From NCBI GenBank assembly GCA_052387815.1, contig JBQTIU010000078.1:1-56664 (forward strand): a DNA stretch of 56,664 nt, written 5' to 3'. Made by a program: the position numbers and the translations under genes. Below are positions 44,442-52,451 of this stretch, one piece after another (the first letter of the stretch is position 1; every line of letters begins with the position of its first letter). The DNA comes from JBQTIU01 sp052387815. GTDB taxonomy: Bacteria; Pseudomonadota; Alphaproteobacteria; CACIAM-22H2. The notes under the pieces are model-generated. The model did no database searches, was not told the DNA's origin, and saw nothing but the letters and a program-made list of their open reading frames with translations.

Positions 44442-46754
44442 TCAGGGGCTGGCTTCAACCCGGACCTGCGCCACCGCCACCTCCGGGTTGACGTGGTTGT
44501 CCCGCAGGTAGAGGGCGACCAGCACGGTGTAGAGGCCCGGCTTGAGCCGGCCCTTGAGATCGACGGTGTAGATGCCGGCCGTCACGTCACTGGAGGCTCC
44601 CGCGGCCGCCACCGCGCCCTCGGCACCGACCACGACATACCGGAGGAGGGGAAGGTCCCGCGCATCCCCGCCCGCGGCCCGATCCTTGAGCGGTTCCCTC
44701 AGGATCCTGTAATCGCGGAGGAACTTCTGGACCTCCTCCACCTCGGCGTGGATCTCCAGCCGGCCTGGGTGAGCCACGGCCCGCGAAACGGTGGCCCGCA
44801 GGGGGATCGCATAGCGGTCGTAGGACCCCAGGCCGATCGGGTAGCTGAAGTCCCGGAAGGCCTGGAGCACCACGGCCTGCTCGTCCCAGCTCTCGAGCTG
44901 ATAGGGCCCGTTGGTGACCAGGAAATGCCCGCGGCGCTGGGCGAAGTGCTGGAGGGACGTCCACCGGTGCCGGGCGTCGTCGGCCGTCACCAGGCCCCTG
45001 AGCGCCGCGGGCACGTAGGCCTGGATGGCGAAGCCGTCCACCACCGACTTCATGACCTCCTTCACCTTCGCGTCGCGCACCAGGTCGAGCCAGGGTACGC
45101 CCCGGCGCGCCGCCTCATCCGGCGAGAAAGCCGCCGGCAGCCGCTTCACCGCCTCCTCCATCAGCACCATCACGTGCCACGGCACCGGGCTCCACGGCGG
45201 CGCCGCGGAAGCAACCTGCTCCGCGTCCGCCAGGGCGTGGTTCAGGTACACCTCGATGATGGGCACGATGAACATGAAGGAGATGTCGCTGTACCTCCTG
45301 AGCTCGCTGTCAACCCGCACGACCTTGAATCCCGCCAGCCACTCCCGGACCCCGGTCGTCGCCGCCTCCACCGCGGCCTCCCGTTCGGCCCCCTTCTGAG
45401 AGGACCCAGCGCCCCACCGGGACGCGAAGATGAACGGGTACACCGCGTCGGCAGCGGTCATTCGGGTGCCGTCGTGAAACAGCGACGTCCACACCCGGTA
45501 GACGACCTTCACCCTCGCCGTCTTCCCTCTGCCGACCTCGCGCAGTCGCCCGGTGCCGGGCTCGGGCAGGAGCGCGTCCTCGGGAATCTCCACCCCGGCT
45601 CCCGGGCCCGCGGCGGAGGAGGCGATCGTCACCCGGTTGCCGATCCAGCTCGAGCTGTATGGCGCGGGGAACAGGGCGGGATCGCCGAGGGCGGCCCACA
45701 GCAGCCGGCCGGCCGGGTCGGTGAAGCCGCCGACCGGATTCCAGGCGGCGGCCGGCTGGCCCGCAACCCCCAGCCGCAGCCAGCCGTTCCAGGGAAAATC
45801 CTTGAGCTTGGCGGTACGGATGAAGATCGGGGAGTTGAAGCCCGCGTGCGAATCGTAAGCGATGTTCTCGATGCCTTCGGAGAACTCCGAGTTGAAGTAC
45901 TCCCGCCTCAGGCCGTACCCGAGAACCATGCGCTCGCAGCCGGCGGCCAGGCGCGCGACCAGCCGCCGCTCCACATCAAGCCGCTCGACCTCCCCCTGGT
46001 AGCCGCCCGCGACCAGGCGCCGGTAGAGCGCCTCGACCGCTTGCCTGGAATCCGCGTCGGTGACCGCCGCGCCTTGCAGGAGATACGCGTGGAACCATCC
46101 TTCCTTGAGCCACGGCGGCCCGAGCCAGCCGCCGAGAGCCGTGCGATGGGGCGCGACGAGGTCATCGATCTGGATCTCCTCGACCAGCGCATCCCAGTCC
46201 GCGCCCTCGAAATCGGGTGGCCTCACCAGCGACTCGACCAGCGCACCCTTGATCCGCAATTTGAGGGGCGTAGCGCGGTCGCTCGGGACGGTGTCCTGAT
46301 AGTCCTTCCGCATCCGCTGAGCGAGGTCGAAATGCGCGAGGTAATCCGCATGGTAGGGAGTCACCGGGTAGGGATGAAAGACGTAGGCGCCCCGAGGGGC
46401 GGTGAACAGCTTGGCGATCCGCAGCCCGTGGTCGCACCGGCTCTCCCTGCTGCCCGCCACCGTGGATGCGGGGTTGAAGGTGACGACGACGTAGCCGCCG
46501 AAGACATCGACGGGCGTCGCGTTGGCGGGGACGCGACCCGCGGCGAACGGATCACCGCCGACATAGGCATGTATCTTGTTGTCTCGAAGCAGGCTCGCCG
46601 CGGCCGCCGGGGCGGCCGTCTCGATCCGGATCTCCTGCGGGTAAAATGACGGGTAGAAGGGCAGCTCGTGACCCGCAGCGGCCGGGACGGAGGCGGCCGC
46701 AGCGGCGACGGCGAGGACAGCGGGCAGCCAGAAAAGCGCCCGAGGCCTGGTCAT
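44442..46754 (-). CDS. Large exported protein with DppA/family-5 solute-binding-like region
   Basis: A 770-residue protein with a signal peptide (ALFWLPAVLAVAAAAASVPAAAGHE) placed in a liv operon between livH and the livK-type gene. The central part (VKVVYRVWTSLFHDGTRMTAADAVYPFIFASRWG and the later GHFLVTNGPYQLESWDEQAVVL) resembles oligopeptide-type (SBP_bac_5) binding proteins, which often carry HDGTP-x-TAxDV and NGPY motifs. The first 250 residues and the immunoglobulin-like last 100 (TAGIYTVDLKGRLKPGLYTVLVALYL) are extra. It is much larger than any normal Liv component. Function uncertain: an alternative or accessory periplasmic receptor. Confidence 0.65.
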   Translation of the reverse strand: MTRPRALFWLPAVLAVAAAAASVPAAAGHELPFYPSFYPQEIRIETAAPAAAASLLRDNKIHAYVGGDPFAAGRVPANATPVDVFGGYVVVTFNPASTVAGSRESRCDHGLRIAKLFTAPRGAYVFHPYPVTPYHADYLAHFDLAQRMRKDYQDTVPSDRATPLKLRIKGALVESLVRPPDFEGADWDALVEEIQIDDLVAPHRTALGGWLGPPWLKEGWFHAYLLQGAAVTDADSRQAVEALYRRLVAGGYQGEVERLDVERRLVARLAAGCERMVLGYGLRREYFNSEFSEGIENIAYDSHAGFNSPIFIRTAKLKDFPWNGWLRLGVAGQPAAAWNPVGGFTDPAGRLLWAALGDPALFPAPYSSSWIGNRVTIASSAAGPGAGVEIPEDALLPEPGTGRLREVGRGKTARVKVVYRVWTSLFHDGTRMTAADAVYPFIFASRWGAGSSQKGAEREAAVEAATTGVREWLAGFKVVRVDSELRRYSDISFMFIVPIIEVYLNHALADAEQVASAAPPWSPVPWHVMVLMEEAVKRLPAAFSPDEAARRGVPWLDLVRDAKVKEVMKSVVDGFAIQAYVPAALRGLVTADDARHRWTSLQHFAQRRGHFLVTNGPYQLESWDEQAVVLQAFRDFSYPIGLGSYDRYAIPLRATVSRAVAHPGRLEIHAEVEEVQKFLRDYRILREPLKDRAAGGDARDLPLLRYVVVGAEGAVAAAGASSDVTAGIYTVDLKGRLKPGLYTVLVALYLRDNHVNPEVAVAQVRVEASP

Positions 46755-46861
46755 GGAAGCCGCGTCAGCCGTGCGGTTGGGGTGGTCCGAGCGTCGGGGG
46801 CCGAGCGGCCGGGGAAGGAGAGCGGAGGCTCCCGCCCCCGTTCCCCGGCGCTCGATTCGTC

Positions 46862-48235
46862 TTAGGCCGTGACCTTGGGCCAGGTCTTGTCGATCCAGGT
46901 GAAGGTTGATGTCGGCTCGCCCTTCGGCCAGCCGGGAGGCGCGGTGATGTTGCGGATCGGGATGGTGATCATCCGGCTGGGATCGAGCACCTGGAACGGA
47001 TACTCGGGCAGGTTGATGCTGTAGCCCGTCACGGCATCCTTGTAGCCCTGATGGATGTCGGGGCGGATGTGGAGATAGCCGGCCGGACCCGAGATCGAAG
47101 CGCCTTCGAGCATGCTGATGATGGCCTCATCGTCCGGCCAACCGCCCATCAGCCTGTTCGCCCTCTCGATCGCCTGCTTCAGCAGATAGAGGGTCGTATA
47201 CGCGCCCTCGGACTGGAAGTTGGGATACTCCTTCCAGCGGTCGTGGTACTTCTTCACGAAGGTCTCGTTCGGCGGCCACCGGTTGCCCGGCGGGTAGTTG
47301 AAGTAGTAGTTGGAGTGAACGCCGGCGATGACGCCCTCGGGGTGGTCCTTGCCGATGGCGTGGGGCGCCACGCCGAAGGCGATCATGCTCGAGAACTTCA
47401 TCTTCTTGAACAGGTCGTAACGCAGCCCCTGCTTGTACATGGCCACGTAGTCGCCGCCCCAGACCGAGGAGACGAGGAGATCCGGCTTGGCCGAGATCGT
47501 CTTGGTGATATGGGAGGTGAAGTCGGTCGTGCCGAGCTTGGGCCAGCCTTCCGACACCACCTCGGTGCCGGGCACCAGCTTGTTGATGGCGATGGTGAAG
47601 TGGTCGAAGGCGTTGCGCCCGTACGAGTAGTCGGGATGGATGTGGGCGATCTTCCTGACCTCGGGCCAGGTGACGGCGGTGGCGACCGCCGCGGTCACGC
47701 CGTCGGCCGACTGCATGTTGGTGATGCGGAAGATGTACTTGGGATTCGGCACGGCCTTGTCGAAGAGGAAGTCCGTGCAGCCGTCCACGAAGATGGTCAG
47801 GAGCTTGAGCTCCTCGGCCACCGGCCCGAGGGCCGGCGTATTGCCGCTCGAGATGACCCCGGTGAAGAGGTCAATGCCCTCGGACAGCTTCATGCGCCTC
47901 ATTTCCTTGACGTTGGCGTCCGTGCCGGCCGCCTCGTCGGCCTTGAGGGTCTCGATCTTCCGCTTGCCGAGCAGGCCACCCTGGGCGTTGATCTCCTCGG
48001 CGGCCAGGATATGCCCCTTGTAGGAGGGCTCGCCGAGGACGGCCGCCGCGCCCGTGAAGAAGGTCATGTGGCCGATTTTGTATGGCTTGTCCGGGATGCT
48101 GCCTCTGACCTGGGCCTCGGCCCGGCCGACCAGTGGCACGACGCCCGCCGAAGCGCCCGCGACGCCCGCGACGCCGGCTCCGACCGTTACGCCCAATCGA
48201 CTCAAGAAATCACGCCGATTCACTTCTGGGGTCAT
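46862..48235 (-). CDS. livK: Branched-chain amino-acid-type periplasmic binding protein, Tat-exported
   Basis: A 457-residue Peripla_BP_6 protein with a twin-arginine start (NRRDFLSRLGVTVGAGVAGV). The fold is indicated by YKIGHMTFFTGAAAVLGEPSYKGHILAAEEINAQGGLLGK, VISSGNTPALGPVAEELK and IAHIHPDYSYGRNAFDHF. Amino-acid or short organic acid ligands are usual in this family. ATG 48235 has aggagg upstream; it heads the liv operon that runs to 41093. Confidence 0.9.
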   Translation of the reverse strand: MTPEVNRRDFLSRLGVTVGAGVAGVAGASAGVVPLVGRAEAQVRGSIPDKPYKIGHMTFFTGAAAVLGEPSYKGHILAAEEINAQGGLLGKRKIETLKADEAAGTDANVKEMRRMKLSEGIDLFTGVISSGNTPALGPVAEELKLLTIFVDGCTDFLFDKAVPNPKYIFRITNMQSADGVTAAVATAVTWPEVRKIAHIHPDYSYGRNAFDHFTIAINKLVPGTEVVSEGWPKLGTTDFTSHITKTISAKPDLLVSSVWGGDYVAMYKQGLRYDLFKKMKFSSMIAFGVAPHAIGKDHPEGVIAGVHSNYYFNYPPGNRWPPNETFVKKYHDRWKEYPNFQSEGAYTTLYLLKQAIERANRLMGGWPDDEAIISMLEGASISGPAGYLHIRPDIHQGYKDAVTGYSINLPEYPFQVLDPSRMITIPIRNITAPPGWPKGEPTSTFTWIDKTWPKVTA

Positions 48236-48345
48236 TTTGTTCCTCCTCTGTGGAAGAGCCGTTAGGGCCACCTTGATTGGTCACCGGTGTTACGCCCGAC
48301 CCTCGGCCATGTCAAGACGATATGACGCGGGTGAGCGCAGTCGTG

Positions 48346-48492
48346 TCACGACGGGCCGTTCAACGTGCGCTCGCCTGCGGCAGCGGTGGCGATGGCGCTG
48401 TGCAGCGGGAGCCGCCTGGCCAGCCAATGAATCGATCGCGGCTCGCTGGCGCGTACCACAACGACCACATCGACCTTGCGGTCGTTGCCGCG
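48346..48492 (-). pseudogene. MntA-type nucleotidyltransferase C-terminal remnant
   Basis: On the minus strand a frame reads RGNDRKVDVVVVVRASEPRS followed by IHWLARR and ends at 48346. It closely parallels the C-terminus of the intact gene at 48977-49267 (RKVDVVILVRGSEPRPI), and the DNA of 48431-48490 is clearly similar to 49014-49071. No catalytic N-terminal part is present, so it is a fragment of a duplicated module. The 110 bases between it and livK show nothing else. Confidence 0.55.
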
Positions 48493-48561
48493 GGGGTGCG
48501 CTGGCGAAGGCCCGGAATCTCTGCATAGGCCGGTCCGAGGGCCGCTATTGGCGCGACAAGC

Positions 48562-48980
48562 CTACCGACCAGAGCCGGGTTCGTCGTGCTCCCCAACGGT
48601 ATCAGCGAGGTCGGCTAGGCGCTTGCGCACGACGTAGGTCCGCACTCCATCGAGAACGTCGATCAACTCTTCGGCCCGGCGGAACGCCGCATTGAGTCGT
48701 TCGACCTGCTTGTCCGGGTCGTTGGGGTAGTTATGCGCGACCTTGTTGCGCAGTACGGCGAGTTCGGTCCAACGCTCCGCCGAGCCGAGCACGCCGAGCT
48801 TTTCCATGAGGTTCGCAAGGTCGTTTCGGCCCGCCGGTCGTCGATGCGTTGAAGATCGGTCGCCGCCAGCGGAAACACGCCTTCGAGTTTCCGCTTCGAC
48901 CACAGGAGCCGCTTGGCCACCGAATGAACCGATCTGAAGTTTTCCCGGAAGATGTCCCGAATCGGGTCCCCGTTTGTCAA
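48562..48980 (-). pseudogene. hepT: HepT-type HEPN RNase toxin, frameshifted
   Basis: The frame opens at TTG 48980, overlapping the stop of the nucleotidyltransferase gene (TTGA). It reads TNGDPIRDIFRENFRSVHSV up to about DLQRIDD, then loses the frame near 48840-48850; in the next frame it continues NDLANLMEKLGVLGSAERW and ends at 48562. The HEPN active motif R-x4-H-x-Y is intact in the second part (RNKVAHNY). One extra or missing base explains the break. Toxins inactivated by frameshift are common in decaying TA modules; sequencing error is the alternative. Confidence 0.6.
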
Positions 48981-49267
48981 AGTGCCACTCCGGTTCTCAG
49001 CGCGATCCGGTCGATCGGTCGCGGCTCGCTGCCGCGCACCAGAATGACGACATCCACCTTGCGATCGCCCAGCGCCCCCCTCAGCAGCGACTGAAAGCGC
49101 GCTTCCGCTGCGAGCGAAGCCTGGCTCGCTTCGATGTGCAGATCGATGTCGCCGCCTTTGCGGCAGTCGTCGGCCCGCGAACCGAACAGCCGAACATCGG
49201 CATCGGCGCCGAATACCGCGACGCAGCACTTCTTGATCGCTTCCACTTCTTCCGGCGCGAGACGCAT
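48977..49267 (-). CDS. mntA: MntA-type nucleotidyltransferase antitoxin
   Basis: A 96-residue minimal nucleotidyltransferase (MNT) with the active-site motif RLFGSRADDCRKGGDIDLHI (GSR, then D-x-D two metal-binding aspartates) and a third acidic site in VDVVILVRG. MntA proteins of HepT/MntA toxin-antitoxin pairs transfer AMP to the toxin. ATG 49267 has ggagg six bases upstream, better than ATG 49273. It partners the HepT gene that follows. Confidence 0.8.
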   Translation of the reverse strand: MRLAPEEVEAIKKCCVAVFGADADVRLFGSRADDCRKGGDIDLHIEASQASLAAEARFQSLLRGALGDRKVDVVILVRGSEPRPIDRIALRTGVAL

Positions 49268-49355
49268 GTTCATCCTCCGTACCGCACGCGCCCCCGATCC
49301 CGCAACCGTTTTCCTGCCGGGCAAACACCCCTGTCAAGTCGAAGGCTCGGGGTGC

Positions 49356-49724
49356 CTACAACAGGGCGAGGAGGAATAGGAGCCCGACGGCGAGGCTCGC
49401 CCCGAGGGTCAGTGCCACCAGGCCCGCCTGCCCCTCGCGCCAGGGCAGGAACTCGATGGCGAGCACGCGCAGGCCGCCGGCCAAATGCGCCGCCAGCAGG
49501 ACCACGAGGCCGGCCTCGGCCAGCTTGACCAGCGGCCGCTCGCTCCAACGCAAGAACCCATCGAGCGCCGCCTCGCCCGCGATCGCCTGGCCGAGCGCCC
49601 AGAAATGAAACGGCAGGAACAGCGACAGCGCGAGCCCAGACAGGCGGTGGACGAGAAAGGCGAGATAGTTGGGATGCGCGCGGATGCGCCAGGCGCCCCT
49701 CGAATATTCGCGCTCCGGGGTCAT
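49356..49724 (-). CDS. Succinate dehydrogenase/fumarate reductase cytochrome b subunit (SdhC-like)
   Basis: A 122-residue membrane anchor with three hydrophobic segments (residues about 20-45, 60-85, 95-120). PNYLAFLVHRLSGLALSLFL carries the H-R-x-S-G pattern of SdhC-type subunits that contacts heme and quinone; a second histidine sits in AAHLAGGLRVL. It overlaps the preceding anchor gene by four bases. Longer frames reading from further up pass through the other anchor in a different frame. Confidence 0.75.
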   Translation of the reverse strand: MTPEREYSRGAWRIRAHPNYLAFLVHRLSGLALSLFLPFHFWALGQAIAGEAALDGFLRWSERPLVKLAEAGLVVLLAAHLAGGLRVLAIEFLPWREGQAGLVALTLGASLAVGLLFLLALL

Positions 49725-50074
49725 ACGAACAGGCCCCCGACGGCGCGCCAGCCCGCCAGCGCCAGCACAACGGCGAACGCCAGGATGGCGCCCTCGAAGG
49801 CGGGCCCGCGCCAGGATGTCGTCTCGCGCAGGATGGCGCGCAGCCCGATCGGCGCGTGGACCGCCGCCGCGGCGACGAAAATCGCGTAGAAGGCGAGCCA
49901 GGCCAGGCTGGCGCGCGTGCGCGTGAGGATCTCGGCGGCCGACAGCCCGCCCCGGACGGCATAGACGATGGTCGCCAGATGGACCGCGACGCAGACCGCG
50001 AGCACCGCGGCCGAGGCGCGCTGCGCGACCCACAACAGCGTCTCGGCCCGCGGGCGTGAGCGCTCGGCGATCAC
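49721..50074 (-). CDS. Second Sdh/Frd-type membrane anchor subunit
   Basis: A 117-residue protein with three hydrophobic segments and two intramembrane histidines (VAVHLATIVYAV and AVHAPIGLRAIL). Position between the FrdB-like and SdhC-like genes, with four-base overlaps on both sides, identifies it as the other heme/quinone anchor (SdhD/FrdD-like), although the sequence itself is diverged. Confidence 0.65.
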   Translation of the reverse strand: MIAERSRPRAETLLWVAQRASAAVLAVCVAVHLATIVYAVRGGLSAAEILTRTRASLAWLAFYAIFVAAAAVHAPIGLRAILRETTSWRGPAFEGAILAFAVVLALAGWRAVGGLFV

Positions 50075-50787
50075 GGCCCGCCCGTAAGCACGGCCAGCGC
50101 AGTTGCCCGTTTCAAGCCGGCGATCGCCGCCGTCGGATTAAGGTGCCGCGGGCACAGCTCGCGGCAGCTCTGATGGCTGTGGCAGGCGTGGCAGCCGGCG
50201 TCGCCGGCGACAGCGGCGAGCCGCGCCGGCCGGCCGCGATCGCGCACGTCATTATGAAGCGTCCAGGCGCGGTTGAGCGCCGCCGGTCCGAGGTAATCGG
50301 AGAGCCAGGCGACGACGTCGCAGGCGGCGTAGCACACTCCGCAGCCGATGCATTCGAGGCCGGCATCGGCGGCCCGGCGCCCGTGCGAGTCGGGCGGGAC
50401 GCGCGCGAAATCGGCCGCTGGCTCCGCCGCCGGCACGAACCGCCCGACGCGCGCCCATTTGTCGAAGAACGGCGCCATATCGCAAACCAGGTCCTTGATC
50501 ACCGGCAGATTGGCGAGCGGGGCCAGCGTCAGCCGGCCGGCGCGGGCGACCTTCGCCGCCTGGGTGCGGCACGTCCAGCGCGGCACCCCATTCACCGTCA
50601 TGGCGCACGAGCCGCACATGCCGACCCGGCAGGCGAAGCGATAGGCGAGGCTCGGGTCGAGCCGGCGCTGGATGTAGGTGACGACATCGAGCACGGTGTG
50701 GTTGGCGCGCCGGGGGACCGCATAAATGCGGAACGCCCCGTCCGCCCCGCCGCGCCACACCGCGACCTCGAGGCTCGCCTCGCCCAC
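50071..50787 (-). CDS. Sdh/Frd-type iron-sulfur subunit
   Basis: A 238-residue SdhB/FrdB-like protein. The [2Fe-2S] ligands are C53, C58, C61 and C73 (FACRVGMCGSCAM). The C-terminal half has C146-x2-C149-x2-C152-x3-C156 and C199, C202, C208, C212 for the [4Fe-4S] and [3Fe-4S]-type clusters. No flavoprotein gene is adjacent; the only SdhA-like one is at 32190-33911. It is followed by two anchors and preceded, after 35 bases, by suyB. Confidence 0.85.
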   Translation of the reverse strand: MGEASLEVAVWRGGADGAFRIYAVPRRANHTVLDVVTYIQRRLDPSLAYRFACRVGMCGSCAMTVNGVPRWTCRTQAAKVARAGRLTLAPLANLPVIKDLVCDMAPFFDKWARVGRFVPAAEPAADFARVPPDSHGRRAADAGLECIGCGVCYAACDVVAWLSDYLGPAALNRAWTLHNDVRDRGRPARLAAVAGDAGCHACHSHQSCRELCPRHLNPTAAIAGLKRATALAVLTGGP

Positions 50788-50822
50788 CTTCGTTCCCTCC
50801 CGGCGCCGAGGCGAGCCGCGCG

Positions 50823-52022
50823 TTACGCGCTTTGATACAGCTTGGTCAGCACGAACTCGCGATGGCCGAGCGCCTCGGCGGCGGTCAGCCTGCCGTTGCA
50901 GGTGCGGATCATGATGTCGATCAGCCGGTCGCCGGCCTCATCCAGGGTCAGCTCGCGGCGCAGGATGCCCGAGACGTCGAGGTCGATGTGCTCGCTCATG
51001 GTGCGCGCGGTCTTCGGGTTGGCGGTGAGCTTGATCACCGGCTCGATCGGGTTGCCGATGACGTTGCCCTGGCCGGTCGGGAAGAGGTGCACGACCGCGC
51101 CCGAGGCGGCCTGGAGCGTTATGCATTCCGCCGCCGCCGAGGAGGTGTCCATGAAGTACAGCCCCGGCCCCTTGGTCGGCGCCTCGGCCGGCTTGAGCAC
51201 GTCGATGAATTTCGCCTTGTGGCCGATCTTGGCGAGATTGCCGAACGCCTTCTCCTCGATGGTGGTGAGCCCGCCCGCGATGTTGCCCTTGGTCGGCTGG
51301 GATTCGGACAGGTCATCGGTCTTGTGGCGCTCGATCACCTCCTGGTAGGCGCGCCACGCGGCGAGGAACTTGTCGCCGATCTCCTTGCTGAGCCCGCGGC
51401 TGGCGCAGACCAATTCGGCGCCGGTGATCTCCGAAGTCTCGCCGAAACAGGTGGTGGCGCCCAGCGCGTCGACCTTGTCGATGAGGTTGCCGACCGTCGG
51501 GCAGGAGGCGAGGCCCGAGGTGGTGTCGCTCTCGCCGCACTTGGTGGAGATGTAGAGCTCGTCGATATGGCAGTCCTCGCGCTGCAGCTCCGAGGCCCAG
51601 TGCAGGAAGTCCTTGGCTTGGCGCGAGGCGGCGGCGATGGTGCCGATATCCCCCGTGCCCTCGATCGCGAACCCCGCCACCGGCTTGCCGGTCTTCTTGA
51701 TGCCCTCGACCACGCGGCCCGTCCAGCCCGGCTCGATGCCGATGACGACGCAGGCGGCGACGTTGGGGTTCACGCCGATGCCGATGACGGTGCGGAAATG
51801 CAGCTCGAGGTCGGCGCCGAACTGCAGCCGCCCATAGGCGTGGGGGAGCGCCAACGTGCCCTTGATGTTGTTCGCCACCGCCTCGGCGGCCGCGTTCGAG
51901 AGGTCGTCGAGGGGCAGCACGATCACGTGATTGCGTATCCCCACCCGCCGGTTCGGGCGGCGATAGCCCAGGAAGGACAAGGAATGACCGTTCCGGCTGC
52001 GCCGAGCGAGCGCTTTGGCCAT
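50823..52022 (-). CDS. suyB: UxaA-family lyase large subunit, SuyB-like ((2R)-sulfolactate sulfo-lyase beta)
   Basis: A 399-residue UxaA-C-type lyase. Key segments: GYRRPNRRVGIRNHVIVLPLDD, PHAYGRLQFG, CGESDTTSGLASCPTVGNLID, TCFGETSEITGAE, SQPTKGNIAGGLTTIEEKAFGNLAKIG and FPTGQGNVIGNPIEPVIK. The whole pattern is that of SuyB, which with SuyA removes sulfite from (2R)-3-sulfolactate to give pyruvate. Altronate dehydratase (UxaA) shares the fold, but the separate small subunit, operon and nearby SlcC/ComC-like genes favour sulfolactate. ATG 52022, two bases after suyA, has gaggtgg upstream; GTG 52031 is an alternative. Confidence 0.82.
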   Translation of the reverse strand: MAKALARRSRNGHSLSFLGYRRPNRRVGIRNHVIVLPLDDLSNAAAEAVANNIKGTLALPHAYGRLQFGADLELHFRTVIGIGVNPNVAACVVIGIEPGWTGRVVEGIKKTGKPVAGFAIEGTGDIGTIAAASRQAKDFLHWASELQREDCHIDELYISTKCGESDTTSGLASCPTVGNLIDKVDALGATTCFGETSEITGAELVCASRGLSKEIGDKFLAAWRAYQEVIERHKTDDLSESQPTKGNIAGGLTTIEEKAFGNLAKIGHKAKFIDVLKPAEAPTKGPGLYFMDTSSAAAECITLQAASGAVVHLFPTGQGNVIGNPIEPVIKLTANPKTARTMSEHIDLDVSGILRRELTLDEAGDRLIDIMIRTCNGRLTAAEALGHREFVLTKLYQSA

Positions 52023-52024
52023 GG

Positions 52025-52309
52025 CTACCACCTCGTGGTCTTGAGGTTATGGGTGTGGACGTGACGGCCCTTGGCAATTGCCGCCACCGCCCGCCCGATG
52101 TCGTGACCGTATTTCAAGACCGTGTCGCCCTTCCGGATGTCCGTGAGCGCGATCTTGTGGCCGAGCGGCACCGGATCGAGGGCCTTCAGGCGCAGGGTCG
52201 AATTGTCCTCCATCACCCAGCCGGTCAGCGTCGCGCCGGCCGCCAGACCCTCGACGACGACGACGCCCACCGTGTCGGCCTGGTTGTGAACGATGAAATG
52301 CGTGGTCAT
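52025..52309 (-). CDS. suyA: UxaA-family small subunit, SuyA-like
   Basis: A 94-residue SAF-domain protein (FIVHNQADTVGVVVVEGLAAG, then IGHKIAL-like PLGHKIALTDI, KGDTVLKYGHDIGRAVAAIAKG and HVHTHN). This is the small subunit of two-piece UxaA lyases; the spaced VHTHN end is typical of SuyA. ATG 52309 has ggagg just upstream. First gene of the minus operon suyA-suyB-iron-sulfur-anchor-anchor. Confidence 0.85.
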   Translation of the reverse strand: MTTHFIVHNQADTVGVVVVEGLAAGATLTGWVMEDNSTLRLKALDPVPLGHKIALTDIRKGDTVLKYGHDIGRAVAAIAKGRHVHTHNLKTTRW

Positions 52310-52338
52310 TGCGCCTCCAGGACGCGTGCGGCAGACAC

Positions 52339-52368
52339 AACTAAGCCCGGCCGAAAGCCGGAAGTCAA
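52339..52368 (-). promoter_or_regulatory. Predicted promoter of the suy operon
   Basis: On the minus strand TTGACT (52368-52363) and TTAGTT (52344-52339) are spaced by 18 bases. The spacer holds a small perfect hairpin, ccggc-tttcg-gccgg (on the minus strand), that could be an operator. The transcription start would lie about 23 bases before suyA. Weak -10. Confidence 0.35.
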
Positions 52369-52394
52369 TTCGCCGTCGCTGGCAGGCCCAACGC

Positions 52395-52423
52395 TTGCTC
52401 GCTGGACGCGGGGCGCCTATATA
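52395..52423 (+). promoter_or_regulatory. Predicted promoter of the OpgC-like gene
   Basis: TTGCTC (52395-52400) and TATATA (52418-52423) are separated by exactly 17 bases, about 29 bases before ATG 52452, on the strand opposite to the suy operon. Confidence 0.5.
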
Positions 52424-52451
52424 CCGGCGGCGGCGATCCCGAGGGCTGCAG

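Noticed and set aside
50823..52309. Altronate dehydratase (uxaA) as the name for the UxaA-family pair
   Set aside because: Split small and large subunits, the whole-length segment pattern and the SlcC/ComC-like context point to SuyAB; uronate genes are absent.
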